A stretch of DNA of 64,000 nucleotides from Piper betle (lineage: Eukaryota > Streptophyta > Magnoliopsida > Piperales > Piperaceae). How positions within the stretch are numbered: position 1 is the stretch's first letter; every line of letters starts with the position of its first letter. Shown here piece after piece: positions 47,704 to 59,311 of this stretch. The position numbers and the translations under genes are program-made. The stretch spans positions 1-64,000 of the forward strand of contig JAURVB010014186.1 of the NCBI GenBank assembly GCA_033002965.1, read 5' to 3'. The notes beneath the pieces were generated by a model that worked only from the letters and a program-made list of their open reading frames with translations, was not told the origin of the DNA and made no database searches.

Positions 47704-49843
47704 CGATGCCTAAAACATGCAAAAGTTTGGTCATCCACATTTAGATGTTTCTTCCTGCCTGGGAAAAAATAAAAAAATGTTAACATTCATGATCACCATC
47801 AACTCCTTATTCCAACTACATTGCGATTGAACGCACAGATTTTCAAATTGTTATAATTGATTGATCAATTACACAAAATTCATGCTGAAAAAAAGTGGCA
47901 AAGTTTTAACACCAGGTGCCTTCCAGTAGCAACCCTTGAAAAAAATGAAAGTGAAATGCAATTTGTATTATCCCAATAAAAAATCGCCACAAAGAACCTT
48001 AATAGCCACATTAGTATCGCAGCTACCAATAGATATAGGTGGCTTCACTTCCACGCTGAACGATTTTGATTGCAAAAGACTAATAAGGTAAAGGAGTATT
48101 GGGGAAATTTATGAAATAAACCGTACTACACTTCTTCTATAAGTGTTTGTTGCATCAGACCCACAACACAACTATCACGATTACCAAAGACAAAGATGAG
48201 TCTTAATGTGCTGCCTTTCACGCGATAAATGATTTTCAAAAAAATGGTTTGAGTATGACCCATACCCACATGCGAAAATAAAATACCTACATCAATGATG
48301 AAAAGCACTAGTGATCACTAAAACCGAATTTCCCTCTCTACTTAGTTACTTGCCACAACTACAACGCTTCTACGCAGTGGCAGCAAACCCAACATATAGG
48401 AGAGCTTCCAGATCCTTAATCGGCAACACCAGGGGTACACTAATTGCAGTCCCAACCTTCAAAGAGACCGCGAATTCAAGCATACCGCCATAAAAACCCA
48501 TCCAATTTCCAATCTAAATTCCCAAACCATTCCAGCCCTGGAGCTCTCCCGCCACTATTCGTTTTACTCCTAAGACCGCATCACTTCGTAGCTTCCAACA
48601 GCGCACACAAACCGATTCCTTCCACAACAACATCACCAAATCCCACGTCCCAAAGTTCAAAACAACTCCAAAAACACACAAAACCATAAAATTATCAACC
48701 AAAAGAAAAAGTGATGCAGTAGAACAAGCACCACCTGCAATCAAATCTAATTGGGATCAAAGAGAAGCAGTGCGCCGGCAACAACAAGAGGAAGCAAGTT
48801 TGGGGATGGAGAAGGAGCAGGTAGTTGGTACCAGTAGCGGGAGGAGGAAGAAGAGGAAAGAATGGATTCGTGAAAGCAGAGCCCAGAAGGTGGAGGGAGT
48901 GATAGGTCAGACCAGCTGGATCGAATCCCACACACACGTTAACATGTTGAGCCACGTGTACGTGTTCTCGACTTGCATTTTTTATTCCTGGCCCGGGTCG
49001 CGCCGACGGACAAATACGAAAATTTTGTCGGCGGTTTTTCGGCTAAACAAACTTAGGGTAGACTTTTTCTTTCTCCGCCGCGTAACAATAATGGGGAAGA
49101 TGTCACGGTCATACACAATTTATATTACAAATAAATTTTAATTATATATATAAATTTTCGTCAATAATAAGATGAATTAGGATAATTTAAAATATTAAAT
49201 ATAAATTTTAATTAATTTCGTCAAAAAATAAATTTTATTTGAACGGAAATATAATATAATAATTTGATTTATTATTTTTTATTTTTGTCATATTTTAATT
49301 TGTCGAAAATACTTTTTTAATCACAAATTAAATTAATATTAAGCTCTCTTTTTATTAATAAGATAAAATTAGATTAAGATAACCTAATAAATGAGAGAAG
49401 GGCACAATGTATGTGATATTTTGGGCGAGACGTTTAAAAAATATAAATATTAGTAATATACATATATATATAATATATAAATATATATAAAGAATAATAA
49501 TCTATGTAAGGCTTCACATCTATTTCAAGTTCAACCAAATCACCTACCAATTAAAAACCCACACGTAATATTGTTATTATTTCAAGAAAAAATAGATATA
49601 ATTTTTTAACTTTATCCTTCTGGATATTGACGTAAAATTTTACAGCAGATTATTTTTAATATATAAATATAATTATTTTTTCCTACTAATATATATATTT
49701 GTTTACATCTTTAATTGCCGCGTTTTAATTTTTTTCATTTGTTTATATGGGTACAACGTAACAGCTACATTTTTTATCATTGGCCATTTATTTTTTATTT
49801 ATTGATACAAATATGGCATATCCTTTGTTTGAGGTTTAGTTTT

Positions 49844-49844
<1 letters not shown>

Positions 49845-49907
<63 letters not shown>
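49845..49907. repeat. (AAT)n microsatellite, about 21 units
   Basis: Uninterrupted AAT/ATA triplets over about 63 bases; translation gives a meaningless Asn run. Confidence 0.95.
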
Positions 49908-49909
<2 letters not shown>

Positions 49910-50903
49910 GCTTGATGATACAGTGAATTTCTAGAAAATTAAAATTAGAATCATCATCACATGACTCTTCCCTGCATTTTCGTTCTATGGGCAAAATCTT
50001 GACCAACTTTTATTACATTAATAACTTTATTTATTGTTCTAATAAAAAAACACTATCTATTGATAATCCACGTGTTCAAACGTACAAGTCAACACCCGAT
50101 TAGTGAAAAAAAAACCAAGAAAACAAACATAATTGACAATCTTGCTCTTCTTCTAACTTCTTAGCCCACCCTTTTTTATTCGATCCTGTAAGAAACATAC
50201 AATTAAATGACGCGAAAGGCTCTGTATTGTAACAAGATGTTCACTGTCCCCCTCTATTTATAATTTCTTATCTGAAATCTGATTAAAAGAAACAAGGTGG
50301 TTCCAAGCATAATAAAACTCTGAGACTGAAGGATTCAATGATGACAACTTCATTTTTAGATAGTAGAAGGACGGAACGAGTATCCTTTCTTGCGCATTTA
50401 AGAGCCGAAACCTTATATTTTTAAAAGACGGCATCTCACGCACATGTTAACATTGACAACACTTTTTTTCGTTTACATCGAAGTCGTTCGAATTCGACTT
50501 AAAATTGAATGAATTTTAAACATATATATTTAAAATTGGCTCGAATATTTTTTATGTTATTCGAGTACAATTCAAATTTGAATAAACTTAAACTGTTTAA
50601 TTTTGACGAGTTCGAAACTAATCCGAAACCTAACTCGTTTAGAAGCTCGAAACTAATTTACGAGCTAGCTTGTTAACTAGGCCCAAATACCAATTTGTTT
50701 CGAGCTCGAAAGTAGCTCTTGAGCTGACTTGCTCAATTAGGCCAAAATACTAATTACAATTTTTATATTTCTTGTACATGTATCTAACAAAAAACGATAA
50801 TCCAATGTTGAACACATGACCTTCAAAATTTTTAAAATGATGCTCTCCCAACCTGTGTTAATACTACTTTATTATTTTATTATATATAAATAAATATAAC
50901 TAG

Positions 50904-50904
<1 letters not shown>

Positions 50905-50939
<35 letters not shown>
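50905..50939. repeat. (TA)n microsatellite
   Basis: Uninterrupted TA dinucleotides for about 35 bases. Confidence 0.95.
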
Positions 50940-50942
<3 letters not shown>

Positions 50943-51068
50943 CTTAGTCGCAGGGGGGGTAGATAATATTTCTGTCTTAAACTTTAATTTAGTTCATTCG
51001 ATTACAAAGATGACCCAGATTTATAAAAAAACTTAAAAATAAAAAATAAATACCCTTACCAGCACCCT

Positions 51069-52860
51069 TGTAAAACCCACAATGTGAGTCAGGGTTTTAT
51101 ATTTAGAACCGGTTGGTTCAACCGTTATTTTTGAGTTGAGTTAGTTTCAGAACACGTGTACTTAGCTGATGCCAGTCGCGTGTATGAGCTATAAGGGTCA
51201 TGCGTACCCAAGTATATGATGATAATATCATGAACACAGGAAAATAGAATGAGTTATCAGATATATGAGAATATGCCAATTTTTTTTTATATATAGTAGA
51301 TCGTAGAATTAGTTTCAGGCCGTTACCACGTTAGGATGCGTTACGGGTAGTTTGGGTGGGTTGATAGTCCTAGAGCATATCATTACAATGTTTCGGTGAC
51401 TGTTTTATTTTCTAGGATTTTTCCCAATTTTCTGGATTTTTTAAAAGATTTTCTACGATTTAGTTATTATTCTTGATTCGAGACGGAGTCGAGTCAAGTA
51501 ATATTTACAAGTTTGCCACCCAACCATTTCTTCTCCTCCCCGACACTTTCCCCTTCCAAACCCTAGCCGCCCTCACTGTTTGGTGCCGCCACCGCTGGCG
51601 CCGTCGTTGCCTTGCCACCGGGCGTCGCCGCCTAGCCCTGCCATGGCGTCGCCGTACCACCCCGACCAGGCCCGGCCACCATCTGGCCACCACGACGCGA
51701 GGAAGCCACGCCTTTGTGCCGCGCTTCCGTCGTCAATCAAGCCACCGGCGACCGTCGTCACCGCGATCCAGCTGTAGCCTCGACACCCTCGACCACCTGT
51801 TGACCTTCTCTGACCAGAGTGGAGGCCATCGCCGCCCAGGCCGGCTAGATCTAGCTACCCATCGCTGTCGGCCTTATTTTTGCCATTTTCTGGCGAGCCG
51901 CCACCTCCACCGACCACGTCGATGCCGTAGACGCGTCAGACTCGCCGAGCCAGTTCCAATGGTACCCAATATGACCCCTATCCAGCTAGTAGACGCCGCC
52001 GGCGATTGACGCCAGAATGGTGCCGAAAAACCACTGAAGCCGCTGGAAAACCGCCAGAACCTACCGGAAAATTGGATTCACGGGAATTCGCCGGATCTTC
52101 CATAGAGCTCATCCAGTCGATCCCGATCAAACGTCGGACGCCGATGAGCGCCGAATTCGAAATCCGAGACGCGCGACAGAACCCTAGCCATCGCTGATTG
52201 CCAACGACGTGAGGTATAATTACCTCCGATTAATTATTTAAAATTGATGATGATTATTAGCATAGCATGCTAGAATTGAGTAGTTGTCATGATGAACGCC
52301 AGACTATGAATGAAGTAAAGATGTGCATGATGTAATTAACAAATAATAAAGGTTAAGTGATCTAATGAAGTAAAGTAAATTTGAGCATGATAATCAAGTA
52401 CAACGTAACTTAGGAAATATAATAAAATTTGTGTTAATAGGATAAGTTGGAATTACTTTCACATTTATAATTGTTGATTGTTATGGTTGATGTTGTATTG
52501 TGAATGTGTTTGATCATGACGAGTTTAATTCATCATTTAGTTAGCGGATGTTAGTATTTAGTTTTGATGTGTAGGTACAGAGTAGGAGCTCGCCGCTTAG
52601 GCGCGATAACACGCTTGGAGCTTCTACCAGGTTCGTTTAGGACTTGTCTCTGTTTTACGTTCTCTTCTATTGTATGTTTATTTTATTATTTGCAGGACAG
52701 GTTAAGTGGTGTTTTATCGGATCCGACTTAACTTAGGCCATTTAACCAAACAGTTTTTCAGATTAATAACCCCTCAAGGATGAGATCCCTCGAGGATGAT
52801 TTTAAAAACAAGATCCACCACAAGTTGCCTTTGGACCTATTATATAAATCCCTACCCAAA

Positions 52861-52905
<45 letters not shown>

Positions 52906-54083
52906 TTTTTTGCGTTTTCAGTGAGACGAGAGATGGAGAAACCGACTGCACATACCATGAGCGGATGCCGTGACAGTCAAAGCGGGCTCTGGATTAGTGC
53001 CAGTGGACTGTTCCATTCCCGAGGGATCCTAACAACTTCGCGTTTGAGTTCCTCACACCCTAAGAACGTGGAGGTTTACGGGTATTGTTTAGTACAGCGC
53101 ATGTCTGGACTTGTGGTTCAAAGGGTACTAAAGGCTTGCCTGAGAGTACTCGGCCTTCGTGCTGAAGGCCAGGAGAAATATGGAGGTAAGGAGAGGGCTT
53201 AGGATTTGAGACTAGAAAATGAAGTAAGAAAATGCCAAGAGCGGCATGAGCAGTAGCAGATCAGTAAGTTCGGGATGTTATCGGGTCTGCAGCTCAGTGG
53301 CTCCTCAGTAGTGCCCTTCAGAGTGTTCACGTGGAGTATATGATGTTTTCTTTCATATGAGAGTTTGCTCTTATAGCCAGATTGTTATAGTTATTTTATT
53401 TTCTGGACCAGTAACACTTGTTGACATATTTTTATACTATATGTAGGTAATAATTACGAGTTGGAGGAGCCAGCTTGGACGGAGGAGTAATGATGTAGTT
53501 TGCACACATGTCAGTCGATAGAGTAATTAATGTTTTTGTTATGATGTTATTATCTTGAGAATGACGTGAAATGCTGAGACATAATATAATGTGATTAAAT
53601 GCTTAAGATATGATGATAGGACGTAATTAAGTGTTAAGAGATGATGAGATGATGCGAACACGAATAGATTGTGCAATGGAAGCGTGGTGGGTTGAGACCC
53701 AAGTTCAAAATGAGTTACAACATGTTATATTTTGTATTTTGTATGAATGAAATTGTTTGATATATAACTATATATATATATTTGTATATGTATATTTGAC
53801 AGGGTAGCCCCTAATTATATTTTTAGGGGAAACTCATGTCCGTTATATTTCAAAATTTTTATTAATTTTTATCGGGAATGTCTTGGTGTGTACTTTGATT
53901 TACATGTCATTTATATAATACCATGTTAGGGTTTGTGCATTCATCCATGCATTGAGAGTTATATCTTCATCTTAAGACGTCGAGATTAAATCCGCATGAG
54001 TTAGGTTCGGGTTAGCCGACCTAACCAGGGCCTATAACATGCCAGTTCAGTTCACGAGCATAAATCGGAATTGGGGTGTTACA
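51069..54083 (+). mobile_element. Solo LTR, ~3.0 kb, copy B
   Basis: Starts TGTAAAACCC and ends GGGTGTTACA, flanked by perfect ACCCT duplications at 51064-51068 and 54084-54088. It is colinear with copies A and C: GTCAGGGTTTTA near the start, TATATGATGATAATATC, a GC-rich block 51530-52160, GTACAGAGTAGGAGCTCGCC near 52574, and the GGTTAAGTGGTGTTTTATCG box near 52701. It contains a (TA)n run at 52863-52899. No internal domain is present between the duplications, so it is a solo LTR. Its GC-rich open frames (e.g. 51473-52009) have no domain and are not genes. Confidence 0.92.
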
Positions 54084-54088
54084 ACCCT

Positions 54089-56259
54089 CCTTTAGTACGT
54101 AGTAAATAATAATATTTATTTATAATTTTAAATATATTTTGAATAGGTAAATGATATTATGTATATTATTATATTATATTATCAAGTCATGTTCGAGTCA
54201 TAATTTAGTTGAGTCGAGTCGAATATTGTCTTACTTAAGCTCGACTCATAAGATTCAAATTCGAGTTTGAATATTTAAATATTAAAATTTAAATCGAGTC
54301 AAATTAGGCCGAATAATAAATACTCTGGTCGCCCGTGTTTGCTACGGCTCTCTGGGTCAGGCCCACGGACAAATAAAATTTCTGTGGGCAATTTTATTTT
54401 TGGACTTAAGAATTGAGATTGCCAAGGGATAAATGGGTAAAGAAAAAGGGGATTTCTAGCTGTGCCCGTTGAGTGAATCCGGCGGGCAGCATTTTAAACT
54501 TTCTACCACGTACCAAGCGTGACAATAGCCTGGCAAAAAACAAAAAAAAACAAGAAGCAAGATAAGTATTGACTATTGTCTTTCTTTTAATTGACTTAAA
54601 CGCCTTTGGACTTTCAATTTTCAAATACATACCGTCCTGCTTGATGACACTACATATTTTAGAGCTCCCAAATGTTACAAGTCCACAACTATTTTGTGAC
54701 AAATTTATAGATCACTAGGCACATGTCGATGCCAAGTGAATTGCACACGATATATTAGAAATAAATTATAATTTTAAATTTTTAATTTTAATTTTATCTT
54801 ATTAAATAAAGAGATAAATGAGGATTGTATATACTTTAGAGATAAATTCTAATTTTATTGATAAAATCTCTTTTTATCTCATCTTAAATGATAATTATAT
54901 AATAATTTTAAAATATACACTAATTATAATAATTTTTTATTTTATTTTTACCATATTATGATTGGCGGATTCTCCTGCTTTAATTTGAGGACAATATTTA
55001 GTTTCTCTCGTATTAACAAGAGTAGATTTCCACTTAAAATTTAGATAATTTTCTTTAATTTTGATCTTTAAAGATTGAGAGCTTGCTTGTTTTATTTTCT
55101 CAATCTTAATGTCAGAACGAAAGGATAATGCGTGGGCGAAAAAGAGCTCTATCATACAGAGGTTGAAGAACATCGGGGGTATACCCGTTGGCTTGCACGT
55201 GGTTGATTTCACGGCCAGGCCCATCGGCATGCTAAAAGAGAGTAAAATGGGCCTAGTATTCCAAACAAGGGCACAAGACGGTGCTCAAGCTAGGCGATCA
55301 GAAAACTATAATTTTCTTTAAAAAAGGGAAAGAAAAAGAATTAAGATAAACAGTATTATATTAGAAAATTCGGAAATTGAGGGAAAGATGATTGAGTAAT
55401 TTGAATTGATGTTTATGATTAAATAAGTAATAAATAAAATTTAATAGTTGCACTCTCCATTTTTATCTTTTATTAGTATTTTATAGTATATTGATATGGA
55501 AATATGGTCATCAAAAACATACATCAATGTGTTATTAAGTTGGTTGGATATATCTTAATCTATAATTAACATCAAAATATTATGAAAAGTAACAATGAGA
55601 GAGGAAGTCATTAGATTTTATTCAATTATCTTCAAAAATGTAAATATCCATTATATCTTCTCTATTCGTAAGAGTGTCAATCGAGCAAGACGAATCGAGT
55701 TTAATTATATTTAAGTCCAACTCATTTATTTTGAGTTGAAACCAAGTTCAACTCGATCACAAAGAATGCCAAATATTAGCCATATTTTATTTTTGAATAA
55801 TTTGAAATAAAATTAATTATAAAATTTTAAATAATTTAATTATGTACCAAATAGTTTGTTGGCGAGCAAAGTCATTATATTATGATGTAAAATAATCATT
55901 ATAATATAATAATATTTATTAATTTTCCTATTTTATGTACATACTATATAGCAATTTATTCACACTATTAAATTTAACATAAATTATCCAATTTCGAGTC
56001 AAACATATAATTTGTGTTTGTGCTCGTACTCACTGCTTGATTCGAGTTAAACTTTAATTTGAATGAAATCAAGTTAAATATTGAGCCAAATTTGAGCACG
56101 ATCTATCAAGCGGTCAGCACCCGAACCAGCAAACACGATTTCCCTTGTGCCTTAAAAAACTTTGAGCTGTCCATTTTAAAGCAATCAATTAGCAGTAATT
56201 AATCAAATTCACGACATAATAGAGAAATCGATCATTGGCGAGTGGGCTCCGCGGGAACG
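54089..56259. other. AT-rich intergenic DNA upstream of the LysM gene
   Basis: Contains degraded repeat phrases (GAGTCGAGTCGAATATT near 54215; GATTCGAGTTAAACTTTAAT near 56040). No gene is recognised. Confidence 0.5.
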
Positions 56260-56265
56260 TATAAA
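56260..56265 (+). promoter_or_regulatory. TATA box of the LysM gene
   Basis: TATAAA in GGAACGTATAAACGATG lies 154 bases upstream of the chosen ATG and is followed by a C-rich leader. This is a reasonable core promoter by position. Confidence 0.5.
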
Positions 56266-56418
56266 CGATGAAGGTGATGTTAATGGTAAAAAAGCAACCA
56301 AACACTGTCGGGTGTCCTCAGTCCAAGCTCGTGACAACACTTTCGGTCGGCATCTTCACCTTTTCTCCAAACGCTAGACCTCACTCTTTCACACGCACTC
56401 ACTACCTCCTCCCCACCA

Positions 56419-58716
56419 ATGCAGGCCTCGCCGGCGGCGCCCATCGCCGCCCTCCTGCCTCCTCCTCCTCCTCGTCGCCGCCCCTCGCCGGGCCACCGGC
56501 AAGTCTACCATCGAGCCCTGCTCCGGCGCTGACTCCTGCCTCGCCCTCGCCGGCTACACCCTCGACGCCCCACTCAAGGTCGCCCAGCTCGCCGCCCTCT
56601 TCCAGGTCGACCCCGTCACCCTCCTCGCTGCCAACGCCTTCGACGTCTCCTTCCCCGACGTCGACAACCACATCCTCCCCTCTGGCCTCTTCCTCAAGGT
56701 CCCCTTCCCTTCCTGCTCCTGCCGCGACGGCATCCGCGGCTACCTCGCCCGCTACCGCACCCGTCCCTCCGACACCCTCGCCTCCATCGCCGCCTCCGTC
56801 TACTCCGGCCTCGTCTCCCCCGATCAGATCGCCGACGCCAACGGCATCTCCGACCCTGGCGACCTCGACGCCGGCCAGAACCTCGACATCCCCCTCCCTT
56901 GCACTTGCTTCAACTCCTCTGACAATGGCTTCCCCGCCGTTTACTTGTCCTATGTCGTCGCCGAGGGGGACTCCTCTCCGCCATCGCCGCCAGGTACTAC
57001 ACCACGGTCACCGATGTTATGGCCGTGAATGCGATGGGGAGTTTGAGCGTCAAGCCTGGCGACATTCTCGCCATTCCCTTGCCTGGTAACAATTCTCTTA
57101 GTCTCTTACCTTTTCCCACATCTTTTCCAACTTTTCCTACTTTTGTCTTCAGTAAAGCTGGTAGCTTTTTTGTCTAAATACCAACTTTAACTTGTTTGAA
57201 GTTGAATGCAGTTTCTTTTAACGTCGGCGTTAATGTACACTTCTACTTTCTTCTTCAGTAAAGCTGGTAGCTTTTTCCGTATCTTAAGTCTAAACTATCA
57301 CAAATCTAATTTTTGCCTTGGTCGAACTAGCTTTTCATATTGGAGCAACGTGTAACCACTTCTATGTTATTTCCCGCATTTTTTTAATTGCATGCGGCAA
57401 ACTTTTGACTGCTGTATGAAATGGAAATCTGATTGTGCTGACTGGAAGTGATTTGAATTTGTTGTGCATTTTATCATGAGATTGAACTTTTTGCTGGTCA
57501 TGGTAAATAAGGAATTGTTGAGAGCTGATATGGTAGTTGAATTGAATTTCGATAGACTCCGACTGCTTCCTCTTGTAGAGAGTTTTGGGCAGCCTTTGCG
57601 CGGGAAAAGCATAACTTTGAAATGGGTTTTTGCCTTTTTTGTTTCATTGATGCAGCTTGTGCTTCTTCTCTGCAACAGTCTGCCTCAGATTTCAATTTGA
57701 TTGTTCCCAATGGGAGTTATGCTATTACGGCAAGTCATTGCGTCCAATGCAGTTGCGGGCCTGGCAATCTCAAGTAATGAGCGGTCCTGATTCATAGTGG
57801 GTCTCTCTCATCTGCAAGGTTTTGTGTAAGGGCTGGCTTTCTTAGGCTCTTGATTTTTTTGTCCTGCAGGCTTTACTGCACTCCTTCTCCATTAGCAGTT
57901 TCTTGTTCAAGCATGCAGTGCAGGAATACTAATCTTATGCTCGGCAATACAACTTCCCAACAAACAAGTGGTGGTTGCAGCGTTACATCGTGTAGCTATG
58001 ATGGTTTGGTTAATGGAACCATTTGGACTGCGTTAGTCTCTATCCTTCCCTCGTTTATGAAACATTAATTTCGAAATGACCGATTCTAATTTATTTGCTT
58101 GATGATTGTGTAGATTGACCACGTCCCTTCAACCTCGATGCCCAGGTATACACAAACTATAAACTTTTTATAATCCCTATGATTTAATGACCAATCTGTG
58201 CTCTCTTAGCAAATGCACCTGTTCTGTTCTAAAACCTCAGGGTCAATTTTTTTCTGTTATCCTCTATAAAATGATCCCAGAGAAATGCAGATTAATTTTC
58301 ATCGAGTTATATGTCAATAGGTTTGTGAAAACGGAGATCCACCATACTTGTAGTCTATTCCTGCCTTGAAGGTGTTAGAAAGCCTTCAGCTCAATTGCTT
58401 TGCGTTAAACGTGCGAAATGTTTGTACTTCTCTTAAAAGTATAGCTTCTAACAATGCAGACACTCCCCGGCTTCCTCCCATATTACCTCCACCAACCGCA
58501 CTAAGTAAAGTGTCTGGTTTTAGTCCTGCACCGTCTCCATCAGAACCTGGAGGTTTTGGAAGCACACCAACTCGAGGAATCTTGGGCAATCCAGGATATC
58601 CTGGCTTGTCTCCGGCAAGTGGTCCTTCGGGAAGCATTTCTGGTGCTCCATTTGTCAGTCCATTGCCTGCAATTCTGGCGTTGCTGTTCTTTTTGGTAGG
58701 TGTGTTGTTAATGTAG
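56419..58716 (+). CDS. LysM GPI-anchored pattern-recognition protein (LYM1 / LYP4-LYP6 type)
   Basis: Exons 56419-57085, 57656-57773, 57870-58031, 58114-58145 and 58460-58716, all GT/AG and in phase. Order: signal peptide; CSGADSCLALAGYTLDAP; LKVPFPSCSC; first LysM (TRPSDTLASIAASVYSGLVS, DANGISDPGDLDAGQNLDIP, CTC); second LysM (LSAIAARYYTTVTDVMAVNA, SVKPGDILAIPLP); Cys-rich region (HCVQCSCGPGN, VSCSSMQCRNTNLMLGNTTS, GGCSVTSCSYDGLVNGTIWT); Pro-rich linker; hydrophobic GPI signal (LPAILALLFFLVGVLL). Rice LYP4/LYP6 and Arabidopsis LYM1/LYM3 bind peptidoglycan or chitin fragments at the plasma membrane and signal with CERK1. The frame has a one-base surplus near 56456-56459 between start and signal core. 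It also has a compensating pair (extra T at 56940-56943, missing base near 56972-56977) that scrambles about eleven codons (PAV..LSAI). Confidence 0.87.
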
Positions 58717-59311
58717 TTGCCACTCCAATTTCTTTCGGAAGTAGTTAGTTCTTTGAACTCGTTGTTTCTTTTAATCATGCTTGGTCGTTGGCTAATCTCT
58801 CGTATAGACGCTATTGGAAGAGGGAGGAGTTCGTGTCGTGTTCTCTTTTTGAAACTTAAACGCGGAATTTTGCTCTGAGGAACACTTATTTTTGTAAATG
58901 TATGCTTGCAATTTGTGCAATATTGAGGGACGTTGGGCAGCCAAAGGAGCCGATCATTTTGTACTTGGTCAAAATTGGCTGTTGGTTAACTACCACACTA
59001 GATGCATGTCTTAGTACCAACTTGAATTTAACTGCAAGGGATAGTAACAACCTGAAAGAGCTGCCCTGCATGAATCTTCTCTCTTGCTTATTATTGCGGA
59101 ATTCTTCATAGGGAAAATTCTTTGAAAACATTCTATGAACGTCAAACACAATAACATTTAGTTTGTAATTTTATCATTTATTCTACGAACGTCAAACGCA
59201 TAATAACATTTAGTCTGTAATTTTATCATTTCCAAAGTTTCCAAATTGGCCAATGATATATTATCTATCCTCTGTGCTAACAAATATGAATAGCTAGGTC
59301 AATTGGATTTC
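58717..59311. other. Convergent 3' flanks of the LysM gene and the GH3 pseudogene
   Basis: Probably 3' UTR of the LysM gene on the left. CTACGAACGTCAAAC...AATAACATTTAGT occurs twice in a row (about 59130-59165 and 59181-59220), a short tandem duplication. No gene is seen. Confidence 0.5.

Larger units (their letters stand above)
47704..51063. other. PIP5K upstream region and AT-rich intergenic DNA
   Basis: About 48.4-48.95 kb is mixed composition and probably holds the PIP5K promoter and an untranslated leader exon (C/T-rich on the minus strand), but no splice junction could be fixed. From 49.1 kb the DNA is AT-rich with two microsatellites and, at about 50.48-50.76 kb, GAGCTCGAAA/TTCGAGCTCG-type degraded transposon sequence. 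No gene is supported. Confidence 0.5.

Noticed and set aside
49841..49915. Poly-Asn reading frame
   Set aside because: Translation of an AAT microsatellite.
51473..52009. 178-residue GC-rich open frame
   Set aside because: It lies inside solo LTR copy B; Arg/Pro/Thr low-complexity product, not conserved as protein in the other LTR copies.
51069..54083. Possible DNA transposon because the ends are inverted (TGTAA..., ...TTACA)
   Set aside because: Five-base target duplications, TG...CA ends and 3-kb length fit an LTR; the inverted similarity is the short one normal for LTR termini.
56268..57089. 273-residue Ser/Pro/Thr-rich open frame
   Set aside because: Out-of-frame reading of the LysM first exon; the alternative frame carries all family motifs.
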